This document shows positions 55,050 through 64,000 of a DNA stretch of 64,000 bases, piece by piece (position 1 is the first letter of the stretch; each line of letters opens with the position of its first letter). The stretch comes from Ctena decussata (lineage: Eukaryota; Mollusca; Bivalvia; Lucinida; Lucinidae). Below the pieces are notes generated by a model, which ran no database searches, had not been told where the DNA came from, and saw only the letters and a program-made list of their open reading frames with translations. Both the position numbers and the translations under genes were made by a program. Location: contig OZ022502.1 of NCBI GenBank assembly GCA_963989385.1, positions 50,895,454-50,959,453 of the forward strand. The letters run 5' to 3'.

Positions 55050-57465
55050 CAGATTCATATGATCTCAAAGGACAGAAACATGACATATCAGCAGCATTCA
55101 GTTTGACCTATAAGAGAAAAATTTATATCAGCAGATTTATATGACCTGAGGGCAGAAACATTATATCAGTTTAACCAAAGGACAGAAGCATGACATACCA
55201 GCAGCAGATTCAGTTTGACCAAAGGACAGAAGCATGACACAGCAGCAGCAGATTCAGTTTGACCAAAGGACAAATACATGACATATCAGCAGGAGATTCA
55301 GTTTGACCAAAGGACAGAAGCATGACACAGCAGCAGCAGAGTCAGTTTGACCAAAGGACAAATACATGACATATCAGCAGGAGATTCAGTTTGACCAAAG
55401 GACAGAAGCATGACATAGCAGCAGATTCAGTTTGACCAAAGGACAAAAACACGACATATCAGCAGCAGATTCAGTTTGACCAAAGGACAGAAGCATGACA
55501 TAGCAGCAGCAGATTCAGTTTGACCAAAGGACAAAAACATGACATAGCAGCAGATTCAGTTTGACCAAAGGACAGAAGCATGACATAGCAGCAGCAGATT
55601 CAGTTTGTCATGACATATCAGCAGCAGATTTAGTTTGACAAAGGACAGAAGCATGACATAGCAGCAGCAGATTCAGTTTGACCAAAGGACAAAAACATGA
55701 CATATCAGCAGGAGATTCAGTTTGACAAAAGGACAGATACATAACATATCAGCAGCAGATTCATTTTGACCTAAGGACATAAACATGACATATCAGCAGC
55801 AGATTCAGTTTGATCTAAGTACAGATACATGACATATCAGCAGCAGACTCAGTTTGACCAAAGGACAGAAATATGACATATCACCAGCAGATTCATTTTG
55901 ACCAAAGGACAGATACATGACATATCAGCAGCAGATTCAGTTTGACCTAAGGACAGAAACATGACATAACAGCAGCAGATTCTGTTTGACCTTAGGACAG
56001 ATACATAACATAGCAGCAGATTCAGTTTGACCTAAGGACAGAAACTTGACATATCAGCAGCAGATTCAGTTTGACCTAAGGACAGAAACATGACATAACA
56101 GCAGCAGATTCTGTTTGACCTTAGGACAGATACATAACATAGCAGCAGATTCAGTTTGACCTAAGGACAGAAACATGACATATCAGCAGAAGATTCAGTT
56201 TGATCTAAGGACAGATACATGACATAATCAGCAGCAGACTCAGTTTGACCAAAGGGCAGAAACATGACATATCTGCAGCAGATTCATTTTGACCAAAGGA
56301 CAGATACATGACATATCAGCAGCAGACTCAGTTTGACCAAAGGACAGATACATGACATAGCAGCAGACACAGTTTGACCAAAGGACAGATACATGACATA
56401 TCAGCAGCAGACTCAGTTTGACCAAAGGACAGATACATGACATATCAGCAGCAGATTCAGTTTGACCTTAGGACAGAAACATTACATATCAGCAGATTCA
56501 GTTTGACTTAAGGACAGAAACATGTCAAATCAGCAGCAGATTCTGTTTGACCAAAGGACAGATACATGACATATCAGCACCAGATTCAGTTTGACCTAAG
56601 GACAGATACAAAACATAGCAGCAGCAGATTCACTTTGACTAAAGGACAGATACATGATATATCAGCAGCAGATTCACTTTGACCAAAGGACAAAAACATG
56701 ATATATCAGCAGCAGATTCACTTTGACTAAAGGACAGAAACATGATATATCAGCAGCAGATTCACTTTGACCAAAGGACAAAAACATGATATATCAGCAG
56801 CAGATTCACTTTGACTAAAGGACAGAAAAATGGCATATCAGCAGCAGATTCACTTTGATCAAAGAACAGATACATGATATATCAGCAGCAGATTCACTTT
56901 GACTAAAGGACAGAAACATGATATATCAGCTGCAGATTCACTTTGACTAAAGGACAGATACATGATATATCAGCAGCAGATTCACTTTGACTAAAGAACA
57001 GATACATGATATATCAGCAGCAGATTCACTTTGACTAAAGGACAGAAACATGATATATCAGCTGCAGATTCACTTTGACTAAAGGACAGATACATGATAT
57101 ATCAGCAGCAGATTCACTTTGACTAAAGGACAGAAACATGATATATCAGCAGCAGATTCACTTTGACTAAAGGACAGATACATGATATATCAGCTGCAGA
57201 TTCACTTTGACTAAAGGACAGATACATGGTATATCAGCAGCAGATTCACTTTGACTAAAGGACAGATACATGATATATCCGCAGCAGATTCACTTTGACT
57301 AAAGGACAGAAACATGGCATATCAGCAGCAGATTCACTTTGATCAAAGAACAGATACATGATATATCAGCAGCAGAAACACTTTGACCAAAGGACAGAAA
57401 CATGATATATCAGCAGCAGATTCAGTTTGACCTAAGGACAGAAACATGACATATTGCAGCAGAAT
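55050..57465. repeat. 44-bp satellite array, about 54 units
   Basis: Unit GACATATCAGCAGCAGATTC, AGTTTGACCAAAGGACAGAT, ACAT. Before about 56.6 kb most units carry ATTCAGTTTGACC; after it most carry ATTCACTTTGACTAAAGG and GATATATC. Local three-unit periods of about 130 bp are visible. Weakly similar sequence from 54.89 kb onward looks like a decayed edge. Minus-strand open frames (CHVSVLWSN-type repeats) are by-products. Confidence 0.93.
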
Positions 57466-57884
57466 TGTTTAGAAGGGACAGAAAGATGATTTTCCTGATG
57501 TTGGGACACACACAGTTGTAGCATCCAATAGATGTTTCTTTCCAGTCATCGTAGAAAATTATGTTATTAAAGTCATTTATCGGCTCAGTCATATGCATGG
57601 TGACACGCTCTTGTTAATGAATTGATCATCTTTGAACTTCAGTGTTCTTTGTTGTTTTCAACTTCTGTATGAATCAGCAATTGCATGAAGAGCTTTATAT
57701 GTCATTTAACACTTACATTTGTACATATTGTTTAGTGTTCAGTCTGTTATCAACACATGATTTTCTTACTATGGAATGTGACTTTAAATATCAAATAAAA
57801 AAATTGCTTGGAGATTTGCAACTTTCTGAAACTCAGTCTCTTGCTGCAGTATTGAATGAAAATGCATAGATGTTTAATGTGAGC

Positions 57885-58115
57885 CAGAGGTCCTGGGTTT
57901 GATACCCAGTCTGGCCCTATACTTTCATTTTGCCTTCTGCTGATTCAAGAAGGGCAGTTGTCAGTTACTGGTGAAAGTGTGTGCACTTAGTACTGGTTAA
58001 CCGCTTAGGAGGTTTAGGCCTGCCCAGGAATAGTGTGGCTAGGCTAACTGACTGTCCCAACATGACAATGGCTGTTGACCGTGGAGGTAAAAAAAATAAC
58101 ACAACAACAACATCA
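57885..58115 (+). mobile_element. tRNA-derived SINE, 5-prime truncated copy of the 14667 family
   Basis: CAGAGGTCCTGGGTTTGATA (B box), AAGAAGGGCAGTTGTCAGTT, TTAGTACTGGTTAACCGCTT and GGAATAGTGTGGCTAGG. The A-box half is missing; the tail is A- and AAC-rich. Confidence 0.8.
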
Positions 58116-58692
58116 GTACATGATATGCAAGTGATTACTTTTCAGTTGAACATCGAGACATTTCCATGCAATATTGCAGCCGGAAACTGAGTTTCAGGAA
58201 ATAGCTAATCTCCAAGTAATTCTCAGATATTATAGTTATAAAGTCACATTCCATATTTAGAAAACCATGTGTTTATTAACTAACTTCAGCTTAATTTGTA
58301 AGAAATTGCATGAAGGCTTAGCAAATTCTATGCAAGTTACAAAGATGGTACTTTTTGCCATTGCTGAATTGTTAGTATTTCCAGCCTCAAACCTAGTGGC
58401 TCTGAGTTCAATGCCAGCTGTGATGAAATTTGTCCTGTGTCTCAGTAGCACATCAGTACTTGTAGTCTCTTCATATTCACCAAAACCAAATGTTCATTGC
58501 ATTGTTGCATTGACAAAAAAAATATTTGAAAAAGAGCTGTATTGCTTGGTATTGATCAGGAAAGAAACTGATTAACTTAGTGATGTTGGCGGCATGAGTC
58601 ATAGCTGTATATGTAAAATGTTGCTACAGCTGATGATCCCTCTGCTCTATATAGAATCAATACCATTACAGAAATATATATAATACATATTG

Positions 58693-58895
58693 AGAGCTCC
58701 TGATATGGATGTTTAGATGATGATTTTGAGATAATTTTTGTTTATTTTTCATTAAAACATACGTTGCTGCCCATCATTAAAATCGCCTCGCCGAGGCGAT
58801 TCTAATGAGGGGCAGGAACATTTTGTTTTCGAGGAGAAATAAGAATTATATCCAAGAATTTTCGTCCAGTGTCCCTAATGTCTGGAGCTCTGAAT
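58693..58895. mobile_element. GTTGTGACC palindrome family, copy
   Basis: Stem AAAATCGCCTCG / CGAGGCGATTCT, flanked by GTTGCTGCCCATCA and AGGGGCAGGAAC. Ends GAGAGCTCCTGATA and GTCTGGAGCTCTG. Confidence 0.75.
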
Positions 58896-59230
58896 GTAGA
58901 TATAATATGATAGATCGGTGGTAAATTGTAGCTTTTATAGCAAGGGAAACTTTGACAGGAAATCTGTTGAAGGAGAGGTATAATGGAAAATTTGTCAGAC
59001 AAATTTTTGACCACACGACCAAAGCCAGCTTGAGCTTTCACATTCTGGTTGTTGCTATTATTGTTCTTAAAATCTGACCAGATAGTTTAAAAAGGATATT
59101 AGCAGAAAAGTCAGACTGCAGATGTGCAGCATAGTCTGGATCTTCTTGTAGTCTGGATCTACTTGTCGTCCGCTTCATTCCTGTGCAGAGTCTCACCATT
59201 TTTCGCTGTTAAATATTGTAACAGAAATGT

Positions 59231-59303
59231 CTTAGCAAGCAGAGTAGAACCTGATTAGACTGCTTCTTAGGATCACTCTGATAAGGGTCTGCACTGCTTG
59301 CTA
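59231..59303. repeat. GCAAACA-type palindrome, CTTAGCAAGC variant
   Basis: TTAGCAAGCAGAGTAGAACC, TGATTAGACTGCTTCTTAGG, GATAAGGGTCTGCACTGCTT, GCTAA; imperfect arms. Confidence 0.6.
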
Positions 59304-59638
59304 ACGGCTTTGCAAAACATGCACTTAATAGTGAAAATAGACTTTTTGAAAATTCAAAGACGGCTAAGTCTATTACAGGAGTGGGTGGGGTGTCTGAATA
59401 TTTCAGGTTAGTACTGTCTATGCAATCTATCTTGATGCAACCATATATTGATATATGTCAGGTCATATTTACTGAGGAGTGGCTATGCATTTTATGCAGC
59501 CATAACAGCACTTAAAGGATAAAACAGTAAAAATGGATAATTTGCATGTTTTATGTGAAACTAAAGGTGTCTCTGTTTCTCAGCAATAGGACTATATATA
59601 TATATATAGGGTCGTTCCACCAGCTTAAGGGTCTTATA

Positions 59639-59875
59639 TGAGCCACGACATGACAAAACCAACAATGTGGTTGTCCGCCCAGCGCAGACTCAGATCAGCC
59701 TGGGCATCCGCCCAGTCTGATCAGAGTCTTCGCTGTCCGCATAGAGGTAGCTTAGACCCTTAGCTACCCTTTGAGCACTTAACAAAGAGTCTGGTCAAAC
59801 TGGGTGGATGTCCAGACTGATCTGAGTATGCGCTGGGAGCACAACCACATTGTTGGTTTGGTCATGTCGCGGCTC
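59639..59875. mobile_element. TGAGCCGCGACA palindromic MITE, copy 4
   Basis: TGAGCCACGACATGACAAAA to TTTGGTCATGTCGCGGCTCA. Arms GACTCAGATCAGCCTGGGCA and CAGACTGATCTGAGTATGCG. Confidence 0.85.
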
Positions 59876-60361
59876 ATTTATGGCAGTTACAGACACTATA
59901 ATCAGATAATCTTGAAGCCCTATATTGCCATATTAGTCCTGAATCAGGAAATGAAATCATATTAGCCTTGCCTTGAGAAAAAATGCTGCATGCAAATTGC
60001 AGACCCATGTTAGCAGATTCACATGCATAATTTCATGGTGGTCAGTCTGCATCATGGTCACGTGATTATGACAGTAAGTAAGACAGATGTAGAAAGAAAA
60101 CAATCTCGTTACAAGTGAGAAAACTATTTATATCTCAGGCCTTTGATTTTAGTTTTGTAAAGTGCAAGTACCCCATAGTAATGTCCTTTATCTGCAGCAA
60201 ATGCCATCATTATAGGGAATTAAGCCATTCACTGGAACTGCAGCCAGTAGAAAATTAAAATCTTTTTTCATAGATCATTTCATTGCTTGTAAAAGTTTTG
60301 CGATGGCGCCGGTAGATGTCCCTGGGATCAATAACAGGACACATCAGGCCCTCTGTAATGT

Positions 60362-60572
60362 TGACCCTTTAAGCGTCAAAACTGAAATAGTTGAATTTGC
60401 AAACCATGTAGATCCAGATGAGGTGGCTCATAATGAGCCACCTCATCTGAATCTACACTGTTTACCCTCTACTCTTTGAATTCTCAATATGTTATAGTTA
60501 GGACAAAACATTTCTTTTAAATTTTTGCAGACGTAAATTTTGTCGTCTGTTTTTTTGGTGCTTTGAGGGTTA
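60362..60572 (-). mobile_element. TTAA-ended palindromic MITE, family 2
   Basis: Opposite orientation to the copy at 6386: TGACCCTTTAAGCGTCAAAA, hairpin TTGCAAACCATGTAGATCCA with stem TGAGGTGGCTCA / TGAGCCACCTCA, then TTTTTGCAGACGTAAATTTT, GTCGTCTG and GCTTTGAGGGTTA. Confidence 0.83.
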
Positions 60573-61164
60573 GAATTGTCAGGTACCGGTAGCTAACCAG
60601 TCTGTGCTGTCTTAAATTTTGCTATATATATATTAGATTCTTAGTTGTTATTTTCATAAGCAGGGAAGATCCAAATAAGTCTTCAAAAGAATGCACACTG
60701 ATAATGCTTTATGTTTTGTATATGATGTACATTATTCCTGTGTCTGTCCAAGACTAATCTGGCACTTTGGAGATGATGTGTGCTGTAATCAATACAAAAC
60801 ACAATGTTAGCAGACATCATTTATATTGCTGGAAATCTGAGTCATGTCCGTCTGCAAGAGAAAGGACACTGTGCACTGAATTACAAATGAAACTTTTCCA
60901 TGTGTCAATTTTGTCTAAGAGTGCAGACATACCATATTTATTGGTTATATGATGGGAGATTATCCTTCTAAAATTACCACAAATATGTAATTCAGCTACA
61001 GAAATGGGGTTTTCTGACAGCTCTAGATTGGAAGCGAAAACCCCTGTCTTATATATGAATGAATATGGAAATAAATTATTAACTGGGGAGAAAGATGGTC
61101 AGGTTTTGGTGTAACTTGCAATGATTTTGTGGGCATGAGTTAGCAACAAGACTTCAAGATGTAT

Positions 61165-61290
61165 GGAAAGGGAGATCACTCTACTGATTACTATTGATTT
61201 GCCTCCCTTCCCATAGGGGCTACTCTTAAAACAAGGATTTTGCTATCTCAAAGGGGTGTCCCATTCTCAATTTCCCCTCTGTTGAATTCT
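61165..61290. mobile_element. GTACACCACCATG-family MITE, fragment
   Basis: AAGGGAGATCACTCTACTGA, CATAGGGGCTACTCTTAAAA and GTCCCATTCTCAATTTCCCC correspond to the inner part of the 51112 copy. It ends about 95 bp before an exon. Confidence 0.45.
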
Positions 61291-61385
61291 GTAAGAAATT
61301 ATTCTTGGATAATGGCGCCGTCCCCACCCACCTTCTTTTATCTTGAGCTGTTTACATGTATCTAATTTTGAACACATTTTTTCAG

Positions 61386-61590
61386 GCCAAGCCTCTGAAG
61401 AAGGACAGAACAAAGGAATCTCCTGCCAAGTCAGCTCTCAAGGTCAGCAAGGACATTGTCGACAAGGACACTTCATCTGAGACAAAGTCAGAGACAGACA
61501 AATCTGAGGGGTCAGAAGGTCAGGCACCATCCCCTGCTCCTGCCATTGAAGTTTCGGAGAAAGAAGCCAGTGAGGAGCCAGAAAAGAAAG
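61386..61590 (+). CDS. MAP7: MAP7-family gene, Lys/Glu/Ser-rich linker exon
   Basis: Exon of 205 nt with acceptor ACATTTTTTCAG and donor GAAAG/GTATCA; it enters in phase 0 and leaves in phase 1. The product AKPLKKDRTKESPAKSALKV, SKDIVDKDTSSETKSETDKS, EGSEGQAPSPAPAIEVSEKE, ASEEPEKK is disordered and rich in charged residues and Ser. This is typical of the region just before the C-terminal MAP7 coil. The terminal G completes Glu with AA of the next exon. A palindromic MITE copy starts about 155 bp after the donor. Confidence 0.86.
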
Positions 61591-61631
61591 GTATCATTAA
61601 TATTCTAACTATTGGGACAGATAGGTCTGAG

Positions 61632-61663
61632 AAAACAGTGCAGACCCAGCCTACACTGTTTGC
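61632..61663. repeat. Minimal GCAAACA-type palindrome
   Basis: AAACAGTGCAGACCCAGCCT, ACACTGTTTGCC keeps only the outer arms of the hairpin. Confidence 0.5.
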
Positions 61664-61744
61664 CATTCCATCTGCATCTTTTAGATTCATGACTGCATTG
61701 AAAAACAAAACTGTTCCATTTTTAGCCCCATGTCTGAAAACAAA

Positions 61745-62022
61745 TGAGCGGTGGCACGAAAAAAACAACAAAATGGCATGTGTGCCCAGTGAAGACTCAG
61801 ATCAGCCTTGGCATCTGCCCAGTCTGATCAGAGTCTTCACTGTGCATTTGAAGGGTAGCCAAGGATCAGAGTCTTCACTGTGCACTTGAAGGGTAGCCAA
61901 GGATCTAAGCTAGCTCCATGTGGACAGCAAAGACTCTGATCAGACTGGGCAGATACCCAGGCTGATCAATGTCTTTGCTAGGTGCACATGCCACTTTGTT
62001 GGTTTTGTCATGTTGCGGCTCA
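61745..62022. mobile_element. TGAGCCGCGACA palindromic MITE, copy 5 with internal duplication
   Basis: TGAGCGGTGGCACGAAAAAA to GTCATGTTGCGGCTCA. A segment of about 38 bp, CAGAGTCTTCACTGTGCA plus TTGAAGGGTAGCCAAGGAT, occurs twice in tandem on one arm. Confidence 0.82.
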
Positions 62023-62342
62023 AATAATCTTGTTCACCGGTGGCCTTAAGCACAGGTTGACTATAGTTCGACACATTGTTGTCTATTGAGTTTTAGCTCT
62101 ACCAGTGATATGAAAATAACAAGTGGTATTCTTGGGGAAATTTATTTATGTCAGACCACCCAAGACATTACTCTTTCTTGTATTTCTCATAGTGAATTTT
62201 GTTTTATGAGCATTTCTTGTACATGTGAAGCTATCCTGTATCTTTGACGCAGCTGGTGTCATACTGCAGATTGATTTACCTACCGTATTTGTCCGGCGAT
62301 AAAACAGTGTTTTTTTTCATCTCTAGAATTATTACAAATATC

Positions 62343-62554
62343 TTAACCCTTAATGCGCCAAAAAGCAGACGACAAAATTTACGTCTGCAGAATTTCAAAA
62401 AATGTTTTGTCCAAGCTATATCATATTGAGAATTCAATTACTAGAGTGCAAACAGTGTAGATTCAGATGAGGTGGCTCGTTATGAGCCACCTCATCTGGA
62501 TCTACACTGTTTGCAAATCCAACAATTTTTCATTTTTGGTGCTTTAAGGGTTAA
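62343..62554 (+). mobile_element. TTAA-ended palindromic MITE, family 2 (best copy)
   Basis: TTAACCCTTAATGCGCCAAA and TTTGGTGCTTTAAGGGTTAA are inverted ends. GCAGACGACAAAATTTACGT, CTGC; hairpin GCAAACAGTGTAGATTCAGA, stem TGAGGTGGCTCG / TGAGCCACCTCA. Confidence 0.88.
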
Positions 62555-62576
62555 TCAGTTTATTTGAAATTCTGCC

Positions 62577-62685
62577 ATAACATGGGGTTTTCTCTTCCAA
62601 AATATTCCCAAATATCTAGATCCATCTTATAAGACCGATCTAGATTTTGGGGATGCTTTGAAAGTGAAATGGCATTGCCGAAGGA
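62577..62685. mobile_element. AATCTAGATC-core palindromic MITE
   Basis: AAATATCTAGATCCATCTTA, TAAGACCGATCTAGATTTTG, flanked by TTCCAAAATATTCCC and GGGATGCTTTGAAAG. Confidence 0.68.
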
Positions 62686-63198
62686 ATACGGTACTTAAAA
62701 TCAATTTCAGGTATCACTTATGCACATTCATGACAAAATCTATCTTAAGACATTCGAGAATGGCACATGCCTGTACCAGCCTGCATGCACATTTTTTCTG
62801 ACCAACATTTCAGAGGTTCAGTTTATAAAATCTGCAGGGCTTGATAATTGTCTGGGAAAACTGCAAGCTCTCTTTGCAGGCTCATCTCGGCTACGACTGT
62901 TTGTTAAGCCATTAAGACTGGTTTTTGCCAAGATTGGGCTCACGAGTGTTTTCATAATATTTAATTGAAGTTTGTCATCGGCATCGGTATTCGTCATCAG
63001 ATAAATGTCTTGTAACCATAGATCTGATATTGTTACAGGTTCAGTCTTTGATTGGATAAGATACTGTTTATTATAGAAGGATGAGATATTTTTTCTTGTT
63101 TCAATAATGAGTGAATAGAGTACCATAACAGCAGTCTTCACTTTGAACAATTCTATTTGTCCAGTGAGGAGTTGGTATACAAAACTGCTGACTATATG

Positions 63199-63267
63199 GC
63201 AAATAGCGTAGACCCAGATCAGACTGCTCCTGAAGGAGCCTTCTGATCTGGGTCTACTCTGTTCTCT
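63199..63267. repeat. GCAAACA-type palindrome with CAGACTGCTCC core
   Basis: GCAAATAGCGTAGACCCAGA, TCAGACTGCTCC / GGAGCCTTCTGA, TCTGGGTCTACTCTGTT. Confidence 0.7.
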
Positions 63268-63327
63268 CAGGCATTTTGATCCTTGTACTTAGGGTTTCTA
63301 AGGTATCCTCATTTTCCAAAAAGATTT

Positions 63328-63482
63328 TTGTCTCATCTGCGACAAGCAGAAGCGAGACATTGTATATCTTTTTCGCCCTTGTTATCTTCTTCAGGTGTAA
63401 ACTTTAGTATTTTCTGGTTTAGCTGTGTTTTATGACAACTTACAGACAGGGGAGATGCCACCTACCACTGAATTCTTGTCTA
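63328..63482 (+). repeat. GTCTC-hairpin repeat
   Basis: GTCTCATCTGCGACAAGCAG, AAGCGAGACAT opens it. TTTAGCTGTGTTTTATGACA follows and it ends CTGAATTCTTGTC. It lies 180 bp before the MAP7-domain exon. Confidence 0.55.
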
Positions 63483-63666
63483 GGAATCAATTTGACATTT
63501 GACACATGCATCAATATGTCAAATCAAGACAAATCAAATTTTGTATAAACATCAAAAGAAGAGAACTTGATTCAAAATACAATGTACAAAACAAAATGTT
63601 ACACTATGCTAGAAATCATGACTCCTGTCATTCATAATAGTTAATTTGTTTTGTCTATATACACAG

Positions 63667-63970
63667 AAGAAGCAGAAAAGGAAGTGAGTTTGGAAAAGCC
63701 GGCAAGTCCTAAAGCTGATGCAGATGTCAAAGAACAAGAACCAACCAAGGAGCCAGAAGAGAAATTGCATCCAAAGCCAAAGGCGGAACCTAGACAGTTA
63801 ACACCAGAACCAAAGGTTGCATTCAAAGACGAGGTGAAGACAATACCGAAGACAGACAAGGAACGAGAGATGGAGGAATATAAGGCTAAATTGGCAGAGA
63901 AACGTAGATTGGCCAGAGAGAAGGCGGAGAGAGAGGCTGAGATTGAGAGGCTCAGACAGGAAGAGGCTCA
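63667..63970 (+). CDS. MAP7: MAP7-family gene, start of the C-terminal MAP7 domain (cut by window end)
   Basis: Exon of 304 nt with acceptor TATATACACAG and a perfect donor CTCA/GTAAGT; it enters in phase 1 and leaves in phase 2. It starts with an acidic Lys/Glu/Pro linker (EEAEKEVSLEKPASPKADAD, then EKLHPKPKAEPRQLTPEPKV). It then turns into a continuous helix: TDKEREMEEYKAKLAEKRRL, AREKAEREAEIERLRQEEA. The KLAEKRRLAREKAEREAE stretch is a close match, as I remember it, to the LAEKRRQAREQREREEQ core of the MAP7 domain that binds the kinesin-1 heavy chain. The rest of the domain and the stop codon lie beyond the window. Confidence 0.95.
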
Positions 63971-64000
63971 GTAAGTAGAACACTTGTTTATTGTCATGGT

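Larger units (their letters stand above)
52939..61385. other. 8.4-kb intron with satellite array
   Basis: Phase 0 intron. It contains two nested TIR elements, a 75-bp palindrome at 54506-54580 (arms ACATAACTTTGGTGGCA), the 44-bp satellite at 55050-57465, a truncated SINE and several palindromic MITEs. Nothing is recognised in 53880-54490, 57500-57880, 58120-58680, 59310-59580, 59880-60350 or 60580-61160. A (TA)n run lies at 59595-59608. Confidence 0.75.
61591..63666. other. Intron before the C-terminal MAP7 exon
   Basis: Phase 1 intron of 2.1 kb filled with palindromic repeats at 61632, 61745, 62343, 62577 and 63199, plus a GTCTC-hairpin fragment at 63328-63482. Only 62700-63190 and 63490-63660 are unassigned. 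Confidence 0.8.

Noticed and set aside
55050..57465. Regular direct repeats that could suggest a CRISPR array
   Set aside because: Units are contiguous 44-bp satellite repeats without unique spacers, in an animal intron.

Overview
The window is animal nuclear DNA: AT-rich, intron-dominated and crowded with short transposons. The mix of palindromic MITEs, tRNA-derived SINEs ending in CATC, AATC or TCAC repeats, and TCCG-repeat elements looks like a bivalve mollusc, possibly a heterodont clam or mussel. That placement rests on my recollection of such genomes and is an inference. There is no bacterial-style operon, CRISPR array or intact transposase gene.

One protein-coding gene is supported, on the + strand and running off both ends of the window. 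It is a MAP7 (ensconsin) family microtubule-associated protein. I placed ten internal coding exons: 9752-10216, 38213-38454, 40197-40488, 45557-45706, 48154-48399, 51392-51444, 51994-52209, 52885-52938, 61386-61590 and 63667-63970. All have AG/GT borders and every junction keeps the reading frame (2227 nt, about 742 codons). Domain order is: acidic Ser-rich N-terminal region; basic/acidic coiled coil that binds microtubules (38213 exon plus the start of the 40197 exon); long Ser/Pro/Lys-rich linker; start of the C-terminal MAP7 coil that recruits kinesin-1 (63667 exon). A short exon at 34070-34151 opens with an ATG in good context, ends in a perfect GTGAGT donor and has the phase needed to join the coiled-coil exon, so it is a candidate alternative first exon.

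Introns and flank make up about 96 percent of the window. 1-9.7 kb: a 23-bp minisatellite split by a TIR element, tRNA-derived SINEs, palindromic MITEs and a second minisatellite grown from a MITE end. 10.2-38.2 kb (28-kb intron): two elements with Helitron2-like ends, a three-layer nest at 13.9-15.3 kb, a mosaic at 20.6-23.1 kb, a decayed LINE tail, and many palindromes. 40.5-51.4 kb: further MITEs and a 2.1-kb element with TTAA target duplication lying 15 bp inside an intron. 52.9-61.4 kb: a 2.4-kb satellite of 44-bp units.

The least ordinary signals are (1) one hairpin module, outer arm GCAAACAGTGTAGATC, reused inside several element families with different ends; (2) palindromes whose two arms match each other within a copy although the arms differ between copies; (3) three sequence-unrelated elements with the same end architecture; (4) a minisatellite bounded on both sides by the same palindrome; and (5) the candidate alternative first exon. 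I did not find a clearly new gene system.
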